DNA of 64,000 bases from Ignavibacteria bacterium (GCA_016704345.1 JADJAH010000011.1:273164-337163); one strand, 5' to 3'; positions 16,517-26,358 are shown, counted from the stretch's first letter. Notes: a model not told the origin generated them from the sequence alone. A program made the numbers and translations.

Positions 16517-18259
16517 ATGAGAAAATCCCGCATAATAATGATAGTAGTATTAACTTTGCTTGTTAGCAGCCTGTACTGGACTTTCCTTGGCGCGGAGATC
16601 CTGCATGAATTCCGTCATAACCAAAAACTTGCTGAGATTACTTCTCTGTCAAAAGAAGCATTTTACGTTGCTTCAAACAAGACGGTTCAAAGAGAAGAAG
16701 ATTCGGCAATTGTAGCAATGCAGAATCTTTATGATGTGAAAAATTACGAGATCAATTTTTCTTTCAATATACCGGAGAAGATGCTCTTTGGAAAGACAAG
16801 TATCATGGCTGAATGTCTTTCGGATACGTTGAGAACCATCTATGTAAATCTTGCCAGCGACTTGCAGATCACAAAGGTAACTATAGAAAACGCCGAAGCA
16901 GAATTTGTTCATAAAAATGATTACATAATTGTGAAACTTCCTTCTCCCTCCAAAGGTAAGGAATTCATATTGACGATCAATTATGAGGGCTCTCCGAAGA
17001 ACATGGGTTTCGATTCATTCAGCTTCAAAGAGTTTGACGGCGAACCCGCGATCTATACTCTCAGTGAACCTACTTATGCACCTTCCTGGTGGCCATGTAA
17101 AGATCTTACAACAGACAAAGCCAATGCTGATATCATCATAACTGTCCCTTCACAATTGACAGCAGTTTCAAACGGGACTCTCAAAGAAGTCAGATCTGAA
17201 AACAACGGAGACAAGACTTTCCACTGGCGTTCATCATATCCGATTACAACTTACCTTGTTTCACTTGCGATCGGAAAGTATGACAAGTGGACAGACACAT
17301 ATACGTCGCTCGACGGCGCGGTCAACATGCCGGTTGAATATTATACATATCCAACTTACACAGAGAAAGCAAAGTATGACTGGAAGAATACAGTGGAAAT
17401 GATAAAGTTCCTTTCGGAAAAATATGGCGAGTATCCTTTCCTCGAAGAGAAGTACGGCATGGCAATGTTCGGATGGGTAGGCGGCGCGATGGAACATCAG
17501 ACAATTTCAAGCATGGGTTACACGCTTGTTACAGGTAATGGAAGGTTTGAGGATATTGTTATGCATGAACTTGCTCATCAATGGTTTGGTGATGCGGTCT
17601 CTCCTGCAACATGGCGCGACATCTGGCTCAATGAGGGTTTTGCAACTTATAGTGAAGCATTATGGACAGAACATCTTCACGGAAAAGAAGCCTATCTGAG
17701 TAATATGAAGAGGGAAGATAAAGGAAGATTTCCAACGACCGTCTATAATCCCGAAGGATTCATCTTCGGCACAACTGTTTACAGCAAAGGCGCCTGGATA
17801 CTTCATATGCTCAGAGGAGTTACGGGCGATGAGGTGTTTTTCAGGATCCTCAGAGCATATTACGAAAAATATAAGTACGGCAATGCAAGTACTGTGGACT
17901 TCATAAATGTTTGTGAGGAAGTTTCAGGAATGAATCTCGATCAGTTTTTTGATCAATGGGTTTATACAGGCAGAGGCCGGCCCGAGTATTCATATTCATG
18001 GAGTGCAGTGAATAACGGGGAAACAAATTACGAGTTGAAAATCAATCTTGAGCAGGAACAAACAGACAGAGACATCTACAACGTGCCGCTGAAGATCTCG
18101 GTGAAGACTGAAAATTCCGAAGAAGAATTTACGGTTCAGAACGATCAGAGAAAGCAGGAATTTGTTTTCAATACAACCGGCAAACCTCTTCAGGTATACA
18201 TTGACAAAGAAGGCTGGATACTGAAAAGTATAAAGGAAAAAAAGGAAGTTCAGAATTGA
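16517..18259 (+). CDS. M1-family metallo-aminopeptidase
   Basis: A 580-residue protein with an N-terminal hydrophobic signal or anchor (about 5-25). The gluzincin signature HELAH (His350, Glu351, His354) is followed 18 residues later by the third zinc ligand Glu373 in NEGFATY. The substrate-binding exopeptidase motif reads GAMEH (323-327) instead of the usual GxMEN. The C-terminal segment is short, without the ERAP-like helical domain. It probably trims peptides at the cell envelope. The subtilisin-like protease gene follows 37 bp later in the same direction, so the two may form a secreted peptide-degradation pair. Confidence 0.85.
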   Translation: MRKSRIIMIVVLTLLVSSLYWTFLGAEILHEFRHNQKLAEITSLSKEAFYVASNKTVQREEDSAIVAMQNLYDVKNYEINFSFNIPEKMLFGKTSIMAECLSDTLRTIYVNLASDLQITKVTIENAEAEFVHKNDYIIVKLPSPSKGKEFILTINYEGSPKNMGFDSFSFKEFDGEPAIYTLSEPTYAPSWWPCKDLTTDKANADIIITVPSQLTAVSNGTLKEVRSENNGDKTFHWRSSYPITTYLVSLAIGKYDKWTDTYTSLDGAVNMPVEYYTYPTYTEKAKYDWKNTVEMIKFLSEKYGEYPFLEEKYGMAMFGWVGGAMEHQTISSMGYTLVTGNGRFEDIVMHELAHQWFGDAVSPATWRDIWLNEGFATYSEALWTEHLHGKEAYLSNMKREDKGRFPTTVYNPEGFIFGTTVYSKGAWILHMLRGVTGDEVFFRILRAYYEKYKYGNASTVDFINVCEEVSGMNLDQFFDQWVYTGRGRPEYSYSWSAVNNGETNYELKINLEQEQTDRDIYNVPLKISVKTENSEEEFTVQNDQRKQEFVFNTTGKPLQVYIDKEGWILKSIKEKKEVQN

Positions 18260-18296
18260 GGTCTTATATACCTATCCATAAATCATTTTCATTCTA

Positions 18297-21200
18297 ATGA
18301 TATTAATCAAAGCCTTGGCGCTTTTCATATTCTCTGCATCATTCTTGTCATCTGCATTTTCGCAGCAGGTGCAGGTCATAATAAAGCTTAAGGAAAATGC
18401 TCCTCAGGATCTGATAATGTCTTTCAAGACAGGCACTCCAAAGTCCGGGACGAGTTCTCTTTCAAAATTATGCAGGGACTTTGATGTCAGTGATATGCGA
18501 TCCCTCATCAAGCCGCAATTAATTTCCAAGTTTGACGGCCCCGCTGTCAAGAGCTCGGGACTTGACAGGATCTTTGTTTTCAATACAAGCAAGATTAATC
18601 TTGAGCAACTTCTCCTGCAGGGCAGCCGCAACGAACACACTGAGTACATACAGGTAAACGGGCAATTGAAACTCGATGATGCCGGCAACAAGCAGATTGT
18701 ACCAAACGATACTTACTACCCACAACAGACATATATTGAACAATCTAATCTTCCGCCGGCATGGGATATTACGCTTGGAGATTCGACAATATTAATTGGT
18801 GTGATCGATTCAGGTCTGGATTTTGATCACCCGGATCTTCGCACAAGTTACAAGATCAACTACGGCGAATACGGAAACGGTAAACAATCGAACGGCATCG
18901 ACGATGATGCAAACGGATTCATAGATGACTGGCGCGGCTGGGATTTTACCGACGAGCCTTTTACCGGTGACCCGCGACGCGGCGATTATCTCGAGCCGGA
19001 CAATGATCCGACTGATGATAATTTTCTTTCGCACGGAACGGCGGTTACAGGAATTATTAATGCAACATTCAACAACGGCATCGGAATTGCATCCGTTGCC
19101 CCGGGCTGCAAAGTACTTGTGATGCGGGCTTTCGATGCACAGGGTTATGGCGAAGAGGATGACGTTGCGAATGCTGTTTTGTATGGGATGACTATGGGTG
19201 TCAGAGTTTTCAATTTCAGCTTCGGAGATTACATCTTCAGCAATCTTCTGAAAGACATTGTAAGATTTGCATATTCGGGAAATGCAGTGATAATATGTTC
19301 CGCAGGCAATGATGCAACCGACCGTCTGCATTATCCTTCAGCTTATGACGAAGTAATTTCTGTTGCCGCATCCGACAACACAGGAAACAAAGCCGGCTTC
19401 TCATCGTTCGGCGAGACGGTAGACATATATGCTACCGGTCTTCAGAATCTGACTACGGTAAGAACAGGAAAAGGCAGTTCGCAATTCGGGGGAGATTATG
19501 ACAAACTGAACGGAACATCTTTCGCCGCTCCAATAGTTGCCGGAGTTGCCGCGATGATTCTTTCCCGCAATCCTGAACTAAGCAACGAAGAAGTAAGGGG
19601 AATTCTTGTCTCAACAACCACTCTTATGCCCGGACAGAATTCATGGGATCATATTCGCGCATCCGGCAGACTCAATGCTCTCAATGCGATAAATAATTAC
19701 AACAATCCCTCGATAGCAAGGATACATTATCCGTTTCAGGATTTCACCACTTCAGGCGGAATTGTTCCTATTGTTATTTCAGCAGCATCACCTTTGTTTG
19801 TAAACTACTCCGTTACTTATGGCGTCGGGCAGAAGCCCGCGCAATGGATTCCGCTTAAGGAGAACGTTGGAACTCAGGCGTTGCAGGACACTATACTTCA
19901 ATGGAACCTGTCTTCACTTCCGGATACTTCATACACGCTCCGCCTTGCTATTAACAGCAATTCCGGGCGAAGCATCGAACACAGATTGATATTCTTCAAG
20001 GACAGCCTTCCACCGGTGATAACCGATGTTGCATTCGGAACCGTTCTTGATAAGGACAATTTTTCTCAGCTCATTCTATTCGGAACTGACAAGAGAACTC
20101 TTGGAAAGATTCATTATAAACGGAAGAATGTAAATGAACCGTATCAGTATGTGCTTGCGGATGTGGGAACACCTAATCTGGGATTTGTTACGACAGGTCA
20201 TATTGGTGTGCTAAGCGGAAGAGAACTTCAGCCGAACACAGAGTATGAATTTTATCTTGAAGCTGTTTCGTTAAACGGAAGGCAGAAGATATTGACAGAT
20301 CCGGCCTTTACTTTTATTACCGGAAATTATATTAATAGTTACGGCTATGATCAGCTGCAGTATTCACTGCCATATTCTCAGGCGGCTGTAACGCCAACAG
20401 ACATCAACGGTAACGGCAAACCTGATCTCTTTCTGAACGATATCAGAAATAATCTGAAGCTCAATGTATATGAATTCAATGCCGGATCTTTTACGAAAAT
20501 TTCCAACGACAACTGGACTGAGTTCAGAATAGCAAGGGATGTGGGAGATATTGACGGAGACGGAAAAATAGAACTGCTGATGTCGAGAGAACGCAACGGC
20601 TATCTGTACGAAGCTCCTTCTGCAGGGCAGCTCCCGGTCAATGTTGTCTGGGGTGATTCCGTTGACGGAAATTTCTGGTCTTCGAGGATCGCAGACACGG
20701 GTGGTGACGGGATAAAAGAGATCCTAGGCTTCGGTGATGGCGGACTGAGAATTCTTGAGAATTCCCAGAACACTTACAATCAGGTTGCTTTGCTTCCGCT
20801 TTACGGCCGCGACTCAACGGCTACTTCACAAAACTCTATTGTTGAAGATCTGAACGGTGACGGCCGCAACGAGGTTGTGATTGTAAATGATTACCAATCG
20901 ATCTCAACATTTCAGCCGCAGGCAGCGATTTCCGTATATACAAGCACCGGAAATAATACTTTTTCAAGAATATTTCTTGACAGCCTCAGCAGGTTTGTTA
21001 AAGGCGATAATGTCGTCTCAGGTGATTTTGACGGCGATGGCAAAAAAGAGTTTGCGGTCGGTACTATAAGCTTTAATACTGACATTGTTCAGTACTACAG
21101 CCTCTATACTTACAAAGCAAGTTCGGCAAACACTTACACGATTCTAGATATCACGGATGTCTATAATTTTAAATCATACACTGAAACTTCCACAAAAGCT

Positions 21201-22592
21201 GCAGACATAGACAACGACGGTAAAGATGAAGTACTCGTAAATACAGGAACGCAGTTTTATGTTCTGAAGTATGACAACACTGCCGGAAGATTTATTCCTC
21301 AATACTATCAGAGCAATGTTAACTCATTCAATCAAATCGCATTTGATTTCAACGGCAACGGGATCAAGGAACTTGGTCTGAACACTGTTGACGACACGCT
21401 GTTATTTTTTGAGAAGAATATTGCATTCACCGGACCGGCAACACCGCTCGGGCTCAAGGGTTATAGTCTTGATTCGAATATAGTTCAACTCGTTTTCAAT
21501 CCGGTCACCGGTGCAGACTCGTACAAGATTTACAGAAGTGACAGCACGATGAATTTTGCGCTGTATGACTCTGTCTTGCAGGCAGGATATTCGGATGTCA
21601 ATGTAAACAACAGAAAAAAATATTATTACAAGATTACTTCTGTTGACAATGAGAACAGCGTTCGCGAGAGTATGCCAACGGGAGCGGTGGAAGTTTATGT
21701 GCACAATAAGTCCAAACTCTTTTCGGCCAATTACGAAACAGGCGGATTCATTTCTCTGAAGTTAAGTGAGAAAGTTTCACAGCTCATTCCGAACCTGAAT
21801 ACATTTGTGATCCAGGGAATTGGTAATCCAAAGAACGCTGCAATAAAGAACGACTTTGAATATTTGCTGACACTCGACAATGTTCCGGACAACGGCAGTT
21901 ATTCTGTGAAGACAATCGGTTTGGTAGACCGCTTTGGTTCGCCTGTGGATTCAAATTCAGTTGCATTCAGCGTGAACGTTGTTGATGAGCCGAAGTTTTA
22001 CATAACGAAGCTCGAGCTTCAGACCGGAAACAAACTCAAGGTGAATTTCAATCTCGATGTTGAAGAAGCAAGTGCGGAGAACACGGCGAATTATAAGTTC
22101 GAACCGTTTGGAATTCAGGTGCAGTCAGCAGCGGTTGACAATAGCGACAGGAAGACCGTTTACGTTACCTTGCAGAGCAACGCGGCAATCGGAGCTACGG
22201 GACGAAACTATGTTCTCAAAGCATCCAACATTTTTTCAACTGACGGCATCAGAATTGTCGATGGTTCGGGAAGTTCATTCGGTCTGATTTTCAACAAGGA
22301 GAATCTTGACGAGATGTATGTTTATCCGAATCCATACAGCATAAGTTCAAATCAGGACTTTGTAATGTTTGCAAACATTACCCGCGATGCGGCGATAGAT
22401 ATCTATGATCTCACGGGAAAATTCATTGTGACCGTGACAGAAACAGACGGCAACGGCGGCGTAGAATGGAATCTGCGAAACTCAAGCGGTGATATGATCT
22501 CTACGGGAATTTACATATACATCGCCACGGGCAAAAATTCTGCGGGGCAGGAAGTAGAAGAAAAGACCGGCAAGTTTGCAGTAGTCCGCTGA
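18297..22592 (+). CDS. Subtilisin-like (S8) protease with FG-GAP repeats and T9SS tail
   Basis: A 1431-residue secreted protein with a signal peptide of 22 residues (cleavage FSQ). The S8 catalytic domain spans about residues 150-460, with a complete triad of Asp171 (GVIDSGLDFDHPD), His246 (SHGTAVTG) and Ser408 (NGTSFAAPIVAG). The middle (about 690-1070) has repeated calcium-binding FG-GAP/VCBS-like loops (DINGNGKPD, DIDGDGKIE, DLNGDGRNE, DFDGDGKKE, DIDNDGKDE). A fibronectin-like segment follows. The C-terminus carries a T9SS sorting domain starting at YPNPYSI and ending KFAVVR. It is probably an outer-surface protease. No truncation or frameshift is seen over 4.3 kb. Confidence 0.9.
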   Translation: MILIKALALFIFSASFLSSAFSQQVQVIIKLKENAPQDLIMSFKTGTPKSGTSSLSKLCRDFDVSDMRSLIKPQLISKFDGPAVKSSGLDRIFVFNTSKINLEQLLLQGSRNEHTEYIQVNGQLKLDDAGNKQIVPNDTYYPQQTYIEQSNLPPAWDITLGDSTILIGVIDSGLDFDHPDLRTSYKINYGEYGNGKQSNGIDDDANGFIDDWRGWDFTDEPFTGDPRRGDYLEPDNDPTDDNFLSHGTAVTGIINATFNNGIGIASVAPGCKVLVMRAFDAQGYGEEDDVANAVLYGMTMGVRVFNFSFGDYIFSNLLKDIVRFAYSGNAVIICSAGNDATDRLHYPSAYDEVISVAASDNTGNKAGFSSFGETVDIYATGLQNLTTVRTGKGSSQFGGDYDKLNGTSFAAPIVAGVAAMILSRNPELSNEEVRGILVSTTTLMPGQNSWDHIRASGRLNALNAINNYNNPSIARIHYPFQDFTTSGGIVPIVISAASPLFVNYSVTYGVGQKPAQWIPLKENVGTQALQDTILQWNLSSLPDTSYTLRLAINSNSGRSIEHRLIFFKDSLPPVITDVAFGTVLDKDNFSQLILFGTDKRTLGKIHYKRKNVNEPYQYVLADVGTPNLGFVTTGHIGVLSGRELQPNTEYEFYLEAVSLNGRQKILTDPAFTFITGNYINSYGYDQLQYSLPYSQAAVTPTDINGNGKPDLFLNDIRNNLKLNVYEFNAGSFTKISNDNWTEFRIARDVGDIDGDGKIELLMSRERNGYLYEAPSAGQLPVNVVWGDSVDGNFWSSRIADTGGDGIKEILGFGDGGLRILENSQNTYNQVALLPLYGRDSTATSQNSIVEDLNGDGRNEVVIVNDYQSISTFQPQAAISVYTSTGNNTFSRIFLDSLSRFVKGDNVVSGDFDGDGKKEFAVGTISFNTDIVQYYSLYTYKASSANTYTILDITDVYNFKSYTETSTKAADIDNDGKDEVLVNTGTQFYVLKYDNTAGRFIPQYYQSNVNSFNQIAFDFNGNGIKELGLNTVDDTLLFFEKNIAFTGPATPLGLKGYSLDSNIVQLVFNPVTGADSYKIYRSDSTMNFALYDSVLQAGYSDVNVNNRKKYYYKITSVDNENSVRESMPTGAVEVYVHNKSKLFSANYETGGFISLKLSEKVSQLIPNLNTFVIQGIGNPKNAAIKNDFEYLLTLDNVPDNGSYSVKTIGLVDRFGSPVDSNSVAFSVNVVDEPKFYITKLELQTGNKLKVNFNLDVEEASAENTANYKFEPFGIQVQSAAVDNSDRKTVYVTLQSNAAIGATGRNYVLKASNIFSTDGIRIVDGSGSSFGLIFNKENLDEMYVYPNPYSISSNQDFVMFANITRDAAIDIYDLTGKFIVTVTETDGNGGVEWNLRNSSGDMISTGIYIYIATGKNSAGQEVEEKTGKFAVVR

Positions 22593-22711
22593 CTCTGCGC
22601 AATACAGGTCTGATATGAATTTCGGAAGTTCTCTTTCATTGCTTTGATGTTGGTTGTTGGATTCCGGAAAGGGAGTTTGAGATTCACGACTTACTTGTGC
22701 TTCACATAAAC

Positions 22712-22745
22712 AAAAAAGGCATCTCACATTACACGAGATGCCTTT
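22712..22745 (-). terminator. Terminator of the HU gene
   Basis: An 11-bp perfect stem, AAAGGCATCTC / GAGATGCCTTT, with a 9-base loop. On the minus strand it ends in a T run. It may also stop transcripts arriving from the protease gene. Confidence 0.8.
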
Positions 22746-22765
22746 AAGTTTTATACAGCCGGTGT

Positions 22766-23044
22766 TTATTTGTTTACGTGTTCTGCAAGAAGTTTTCCGG
22801 CTTTGAACTTTACAACTTTCTTTGCAGCAATTTTCATTTCTTTTCCGGTTTGCGGATTTCTTCCGGTTCTTGCTTTTCTGTTTGACACGGAGAATGTTCC
22901 GAATCCAACGAGGGAGAGCCTTCCGCCTTTTTTCTTAAGAGTCTTTCTGACTCCGTCAATTACAGATTCCAGCGCTGCTTTTGCCTGAACTTTTGTAACG
23001 TTGGCATCGCCGGCAATTTTGGCAATCAGTTCTTCTTTGTTCAT
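22766..23044 (-). CDS. HU-family DNA-binding protein
   Basis: A 92-residue protein with the full HU/IHF fold pattern. It starts MNKEELIAKIA, has the GFGTFSVSNRKARTGRNP arm motif that contacts the DNA minor groove, and ends in VVKFKAGKLL. Length and motifs match HU (DNA-binding protein HBsu/HupB type). It is a stand-alone gene with its own terminator. Upstream, 23045-23194 is an AT-rich gap with no further gene. Confidence 0.95.
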   Translation of the reverse strand: MNKEELIAKIAGDANVTKVQAKAALESVIDGVRKTLKKKGGRLSLVGFGTFSVSNRKARTGRNPQTGKEMKIAAKKVVKFKAGKLLAEHVNK

Positions 23045-23194
23045 AATAGAGAGGTTTAATTAGTTTAATTTTTTCTTCGTACAAAAATAGCTTTGTATTA
23101 ATAAAAAAACAATCATTAATCTTTACCTTATAGGGCGCAAAGCTTTGCAGAATCAGTGTTTGAGGCAGGTCATATTTTGCAGATGCCCGCAAAG

Positions 23195-23454
23195 TCAGAT
23201 CCTGCCTGACTTTTTCAGGACATACAATGCATCAGCCGTTACCCAATCATTTGCCTTCTTCTTGCCCGTTCCTCCCCAATCAACAAAATCTGCTCCGTGT
23301 TCAATAGTACTTGAAACTTCATAAAATGCTTTTTCTACCTGCATGCCTCCTCAACTATATCAACAAGAATCTTGAAACGGTTTGATTGCTCTGATAAATT
23401 CAGAAGGTTGTTGATGATCATGTAGATGTGATCAGAGCTAAGACGAAAGATCAT
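23195..23454 (-). pseudogene. Possible small frameshifted gene, unknown
   Basis: Downstream of the DinB-like gene a 39-codon frame (ATG at 23454, with NRFKILVDIVEEACR at its end) stops. A second 49-codon frame (ATG at 23344, MQVEKAFYEVSS) overlaps it and continues to 23195. Adding one base at the junction gives a continuous protein of about 88 residues. The second frame has a GGAGG just before its ATG, so it could also be an independent small gene. I do not recognise either part. Confidence 0.3.
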
Positions 23455-23470
23455 TGATTGACATTCATTA

Positions 23471-23962
23471 CTAACCGTAAACTTTCTTACCTGCCGCGCT
23501 TAAGATTGAAGCAAGTTGCCCGGTGTGATAAACCTGATGAAGTTGCCACGCCATGATCACTCTGGCTTTTGTCTTGAAGAAATCATTTTCCGGATCATTC
23601 ATCAAAGCATGCGGTTCATTCAGCTCTTCGTCTCTGAGTGATGAATAAACTAATTTATTTTTCTCAATAACTTTTTCCAGTGCATTCCTTACATCCTTCG
23701 GGGAAGGACATTGTTCGAATGGCAACAGCTTCCTGCCTTGAGAAAAGAGTTCTGCATACTCCGGATACAGCAATTCACTTTTTCCCATGTACAAAGAAAA
23801 ATCGTCATCACTCGTAACAAGGTGGCAAAGGATCCACAGAGCATGATTCTTCCCCGGCGAGATCTCAAGCCTAAACTCTTCATCCGAGAATTCACGGATG
23901 ACTCCCATCATCCATTCGGAGACCATGTCATATTGTGCTGAGATGAAAGTGGTTGCATTCAT
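23471..23962 (-). CDS. DinB-family protein
   Basis: A 163-residue protein. The ATG at 23962 is preferred over a TTG at 23986. It has the DinB/YfiT four-helix-bundle pattern with metal-binding histidines at the expected points: one in ALWILCHLV and two in QLHQVYHTGQLA near the C-terminus. Members include mycothiol- or bacillithiol-dependent transferases and proteins of unknown activity, so the enzymatic role is open. A second DinB-like gene lies at 53250. Confidence 0.75.
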   Translation of the reverse strand: MNATTFISAQYDMVSEWMMGVIREFSDEEFRLEISPGKNHALWILCHLVTSDDDFSLYMGKSELLYPEYAELFSQGRKLLPFEQCPSPKDVRNALEKVIEKNKLVYSSLRDEELNEPHALMNDPENDFFKTKARVIMAWQLHQVYHTGQLASILSAAGKKVYG

Positions 23963-23997
23963 TGAGAAAAAATTAGAATGATCCAAAGTTTATCATA

Positions 23998-24221
23998 ACA
24001 CAGAGCTCCACGGAAGTCACAGAGATCCACGGAGAATCAAATGAATGAGAACTTCTAGCGGTTCACTCTTAGTTCGATTCAAATTGCAAATGACATTGTG
24101 CCGGTAGGCAGAAGTAAATTCCTCATGTTTAACTCTGTTTAACTCCGTGTAACTCCGTGTAACTGCATAACTCGTGTAACTCCGTGTAACTCCGTGTAAC
24201 TCTGTGATTCTCCGTGTAGCC
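23998..24221. repeat. CTCCGTGTAA decamer array with opposite-facing copies
   Basis: At 24120-24215, TAACTCCGTG-type decamers are repeated about eight times with single-base variants (TCTGTG, TCGTG). At 23999-24036 the reverse-complement wording (CACAGAG, TCCACGGA) occurs. The two sides could pair into a long stem around 60-80 bases of spacer. The same decamers recur at 47195-47500. Confidence 0.7.
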
Positions 24222-24245
24222 TAGATTAAGCCCAAATTTTATTGA

Positions 24246-24839
24246 TTAAGAATCCATAGAAATGTTCTCACTCGGCAGAAGATCAATGAAGTGCCAGATG
24301 TTGCAATAGAAATCACCGGGTCCGAAGATATCTTTGCCGACTCGAACTACTGATCCGTCATCAAGCTTTTCAAGGACTGAAACTCCGGGCCAATAATATT
24401 TTTTATCATCCTTTCTTATTTCATATCCGAGATCATAGGTAAACTCCGAGCCATAGGATGAATAGGAATCAAACCCCCACCCTCTTGACTCTGCAAAAGC
24501 CTTATGAACTTCCGGCTTGTCGGGTGAAACAAGGACGAACTTCGCTTTCTTTTCAATTTCCTTGTAAGTGTCTTTCATTCCGTCAGCCCACATTGTGCAA
24601 TAGTCGCAACCTTTACCCATGTTGTGAATGACAATGAGATATTTGTTATCGCCGAACAGATCGTACAATCTCAGCTCATTTCCCTCTCTGTCATTAAGCT
24701 TGTAGTTGTCAACTCTCATAGCGCCGATCTTAGCATTGAGTTCGATTCTCTTCTTTCTCAGGTTTTCAATTTCCTTGTCTATTTCACCGACTTCAGTATT
24801 AAGTTTTTCTTGTTCTTCTTTAGTAAGCTGCTCTTGCAT
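24246..24839 (-). CDS. DUF899-like thioredoxin-fold protein
   Basis: A 197-residue protein (ATG at 24839; an upstream extension to 24920 overlaps the neighbouring gene and is rejected). A charged N-terminal coiled coil (about 5-45) precedes a thioredoxin-like domain. This has DLFGDNKYLIVIHNMG and a CDYC pair at the place of the CXXC active site, then FVLVSP and GPGDFYCNIWHF. The pattern matches the DUF899 / AhpC-TSA-like family. A redox role is likely but undefined. It is 17 bp downstream of the glyoxalase-fold gene in the same direction. Confidence 0.7.
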   Translation of the reverse strand: MQEQLTKEEQEKLNTEVGEIDKEIENLRKKRIELNAKIGAMRVDNYKLNDREGNELRLYDLFGDNKYLIVIHNMGKGCDYCTMWADGMKDTYKEIEKKAKFVLVSPDKPEVHKAFAESRGWGFDSYSSYGSEFTYDLGYEIRKDDKKYYWPGVSVLEKLDDGSVVRVGKDIFGPGDFYCNIWHFIDLLPSENISMDS

Positions 24840-24856
24840 GACTATGATTTGATTAA

Positions 24857-25207
24857 TTAGTGATCGTTTGGATTTACGAGTTGAAACCAGTTGCCATCCG
24901 GATCTGTGAATGTCGGGCACTTTGGTGAGCCGTCCGATCCTTTAAACTTAAGCCCTCTTGATTCAAGTGTCGCGATCGATTCTTCAAGATCTTCAGTATA
25001 GATAACAAAAGCTGACTTTGATGAAGAGTATGTATCACTTTGGTCATTCATTCTTCCGGGTCGAAGAAGAAAGTGTGCACCGTCAGATTTCATCCAGACA
25101 TACTTTTCATCCTGAACATCAACTACTTCAAATCCAAGTATACTCTCGTAGAAGATCTTTGATGTCATAGGGTCGGTTACGAATATTTCAATATGTCCAA
25201 ACTTCAT
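24857..25207 (-). CDS. VOC (glyoxalase/bleomycin-resistance) fold protein
   Basis: A 116-residue protein. The ATG at 25207 overlaps the end of the TPR gene at the TAGTGATG junction; a GTG at 25210 is also in frame. It shows the paired beta-alpha-beta-beta-beta modules of the vicinal oxygen chelate superfamily: GHIEIFVTDPMTSKIFYES at the start and PTFTDPDGNWFQLVNP at the end. It is probably a small metal-dependent lyase or a binding protein; the substrate is unknown. Confidence 0.8.
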   Translation of the reverse strand: MKFGHIEIFVTDPMTSKIFYESILGFEVVDVQDEKYVWMKSDGAHFLLRPGRMNDQSDTYSSSKSAFVIYTEDLEESIATLESRGLKFKGSDGSPKCPTFTDPDGNWFQLVNPNDH

Positions 25208-25209
25208 CA

Positions 25210-26103
25210 CTATTTGCCTCCGAGGTCTTTCAGCCTGTTTAATCTGTCTTTTTCATTTGCTTCCATCCATATATCCTTAGAAAGAATATCATAAGCAAGC
25301 CCGGCATACTTTGCGGCTTCAGCGGCATTGTTTTTTATGAGATAGCATTCTGCAAGTTCTTCATATACATACCCGTCTTCATCTGCTTTGGCGTTATGAA
25401 AAAGTTCCAGCAGTCTCAGCTGTTCATTAAGAGCTTCATCTGTTTTGCCCATCATACGAAGAGTTTTTGCGGCAGACCAATGAGCAACATTCACGTAATT
25501 CTTAACATTATTCTGTTCATACCATACGGCATCTTTTCTGAACAGATCTAATGCTCTTTCATATTGTTTCATTTCAAAATAAGTCCAGCCGAGATTGTTA
25601 TAAAGTGAACCAAGCCATTTATTCGCTTTGGGATCAGAAGATGCTTCCGCAATTTCCATTGCCTTTTCGTTCCACTCAACTGACTTGTCATCCGATTCGA
25701 CAATGCCCATCATGTGAGCAGCATCAACGGCAAGGTTGTCTTCTTTTGCTGAAGCCGCAAGATCGTATGCCTGAAGAAAGAGTTCTCTTGCTTCTGAAAT
25801 TTTATCTGATGAGTTAAAGGTTCTCCCTCTTTCGAGCAAGTATCGTACTTTGGCTTTTGGTAAAGAATCATTGAGTTGGGGTTCGACTTCATCGAGCAGT
25901 TTGTGAGATTCATCGAACATTCTACGAAGTCCTAATGTGCGGGCAATTTGTGTAAGAAGCTGAAGATATTCGGAAATATTTCCTGACTCCTTGATCTGTG
26001 GTAATATTTCCCGGAATTTTGTTTCAGTTGCTGCCGGATCATTGTAATTCCATAGAGAATCAAAGTCGGAAGCTTTGGCACTGTTGTTATTTGCAGGCGG
26101 CAT
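25210..26103 (-). CDS. TPR-repeat protein
   Basis: A 297-residue soluble protein made almost entirely of paired helices. TPR-like units are visible at SLYNNLGWTYFEMKQYERAL, HWSAAKTLRMMGKTDEAL and YEELAECYLIKNNAAEAA. There is no signal peptide or enzymatic domain. Its stop touches the start of the VOC protein gene, and the DUF899-like gene follows, so the three form a compact operon. It is probably a scaffold or adaptor; the partner is unknown. Confidence 0.7.
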   Translation of the reverse strand: MPPANNNSAKASDFDSLWNYNDPAATETKFREILPQIKESGNISEYLQLLTQIARTLGLRRMFDESHKLLDEVEPQLNDSLPKAKVRYLLERGRTFNSSDKISEARELFLQAYDLAASAKEDNLAVDAAHMMGIVESDDKSVEWNEKAMEIAEASSDPKANKWLGSLYNNLGWTYFEMKQYERALDLFRKDAVWYEQNNVKNYVNVAHWSAAKTLRMMGKTDEALNEQLRLLELFHNAKADEDGYVYEELAECYLIKNNAAEAAKYAGLAYDILSKDIWMEANEKDRLNRLKDLGGK

Positions 26104-26175
26104 TTGTCTGATAGTCCTTTAATTTTTATGCAAAATAGTTTAACTCGATTTAATTTTCAACGTTGCAGATTTACA

Positions 26176-26301
26176 TATTTAAGGTTTCTCCCCAAATGGC
26201 TTAAGGTTTCTCCCCAAAGATTGAAATTTCTACTCAAATGCTTGAAATTTCTCCCCAAAATGCATGAGGTTTCTCCCCAAAGGGGTTGAGGCTTCTCCCC
26301 A
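26176..26301. repeat. Six-unit array of GGTTTCTCCCCAAA repeats
   Basis: Six units of about 20-23 bp share the core (A/G)(G/A)(T/C)TTCTCCCCAAA, including TTAAGGTTTCTCCCCAAA, TTGAAATTTCTCCCCAAA and TGAGGTTTCTCCCCAAA; one copy has the core changed to CTACTC. The units vary at their ends, and there are no separate spacers as in CRISPR. They lie in the divergent gap between the TPR and aldo/keto reductase genes, and the core also occurs twice at 12335-12406. Confidence 0.75.
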
Positions 26302-26358
26302 AACTTATGGACTTTAACCAACGCAATCATCTGATTAACTTGAGCAAAACTAATTTTC

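Noticed and set aside
24120..24221. A terminator or riboswitch at the CTCCGTG array
   Set aside because: The pairing comes from the repeat orientation; no conserved aptamer core or T run is seen.
26176..26301. CRISPR array
   Set aside because: Units are about 20-23 bp with variable edges and no unique spacers of 30-40 bp; no cas gene is in the window.
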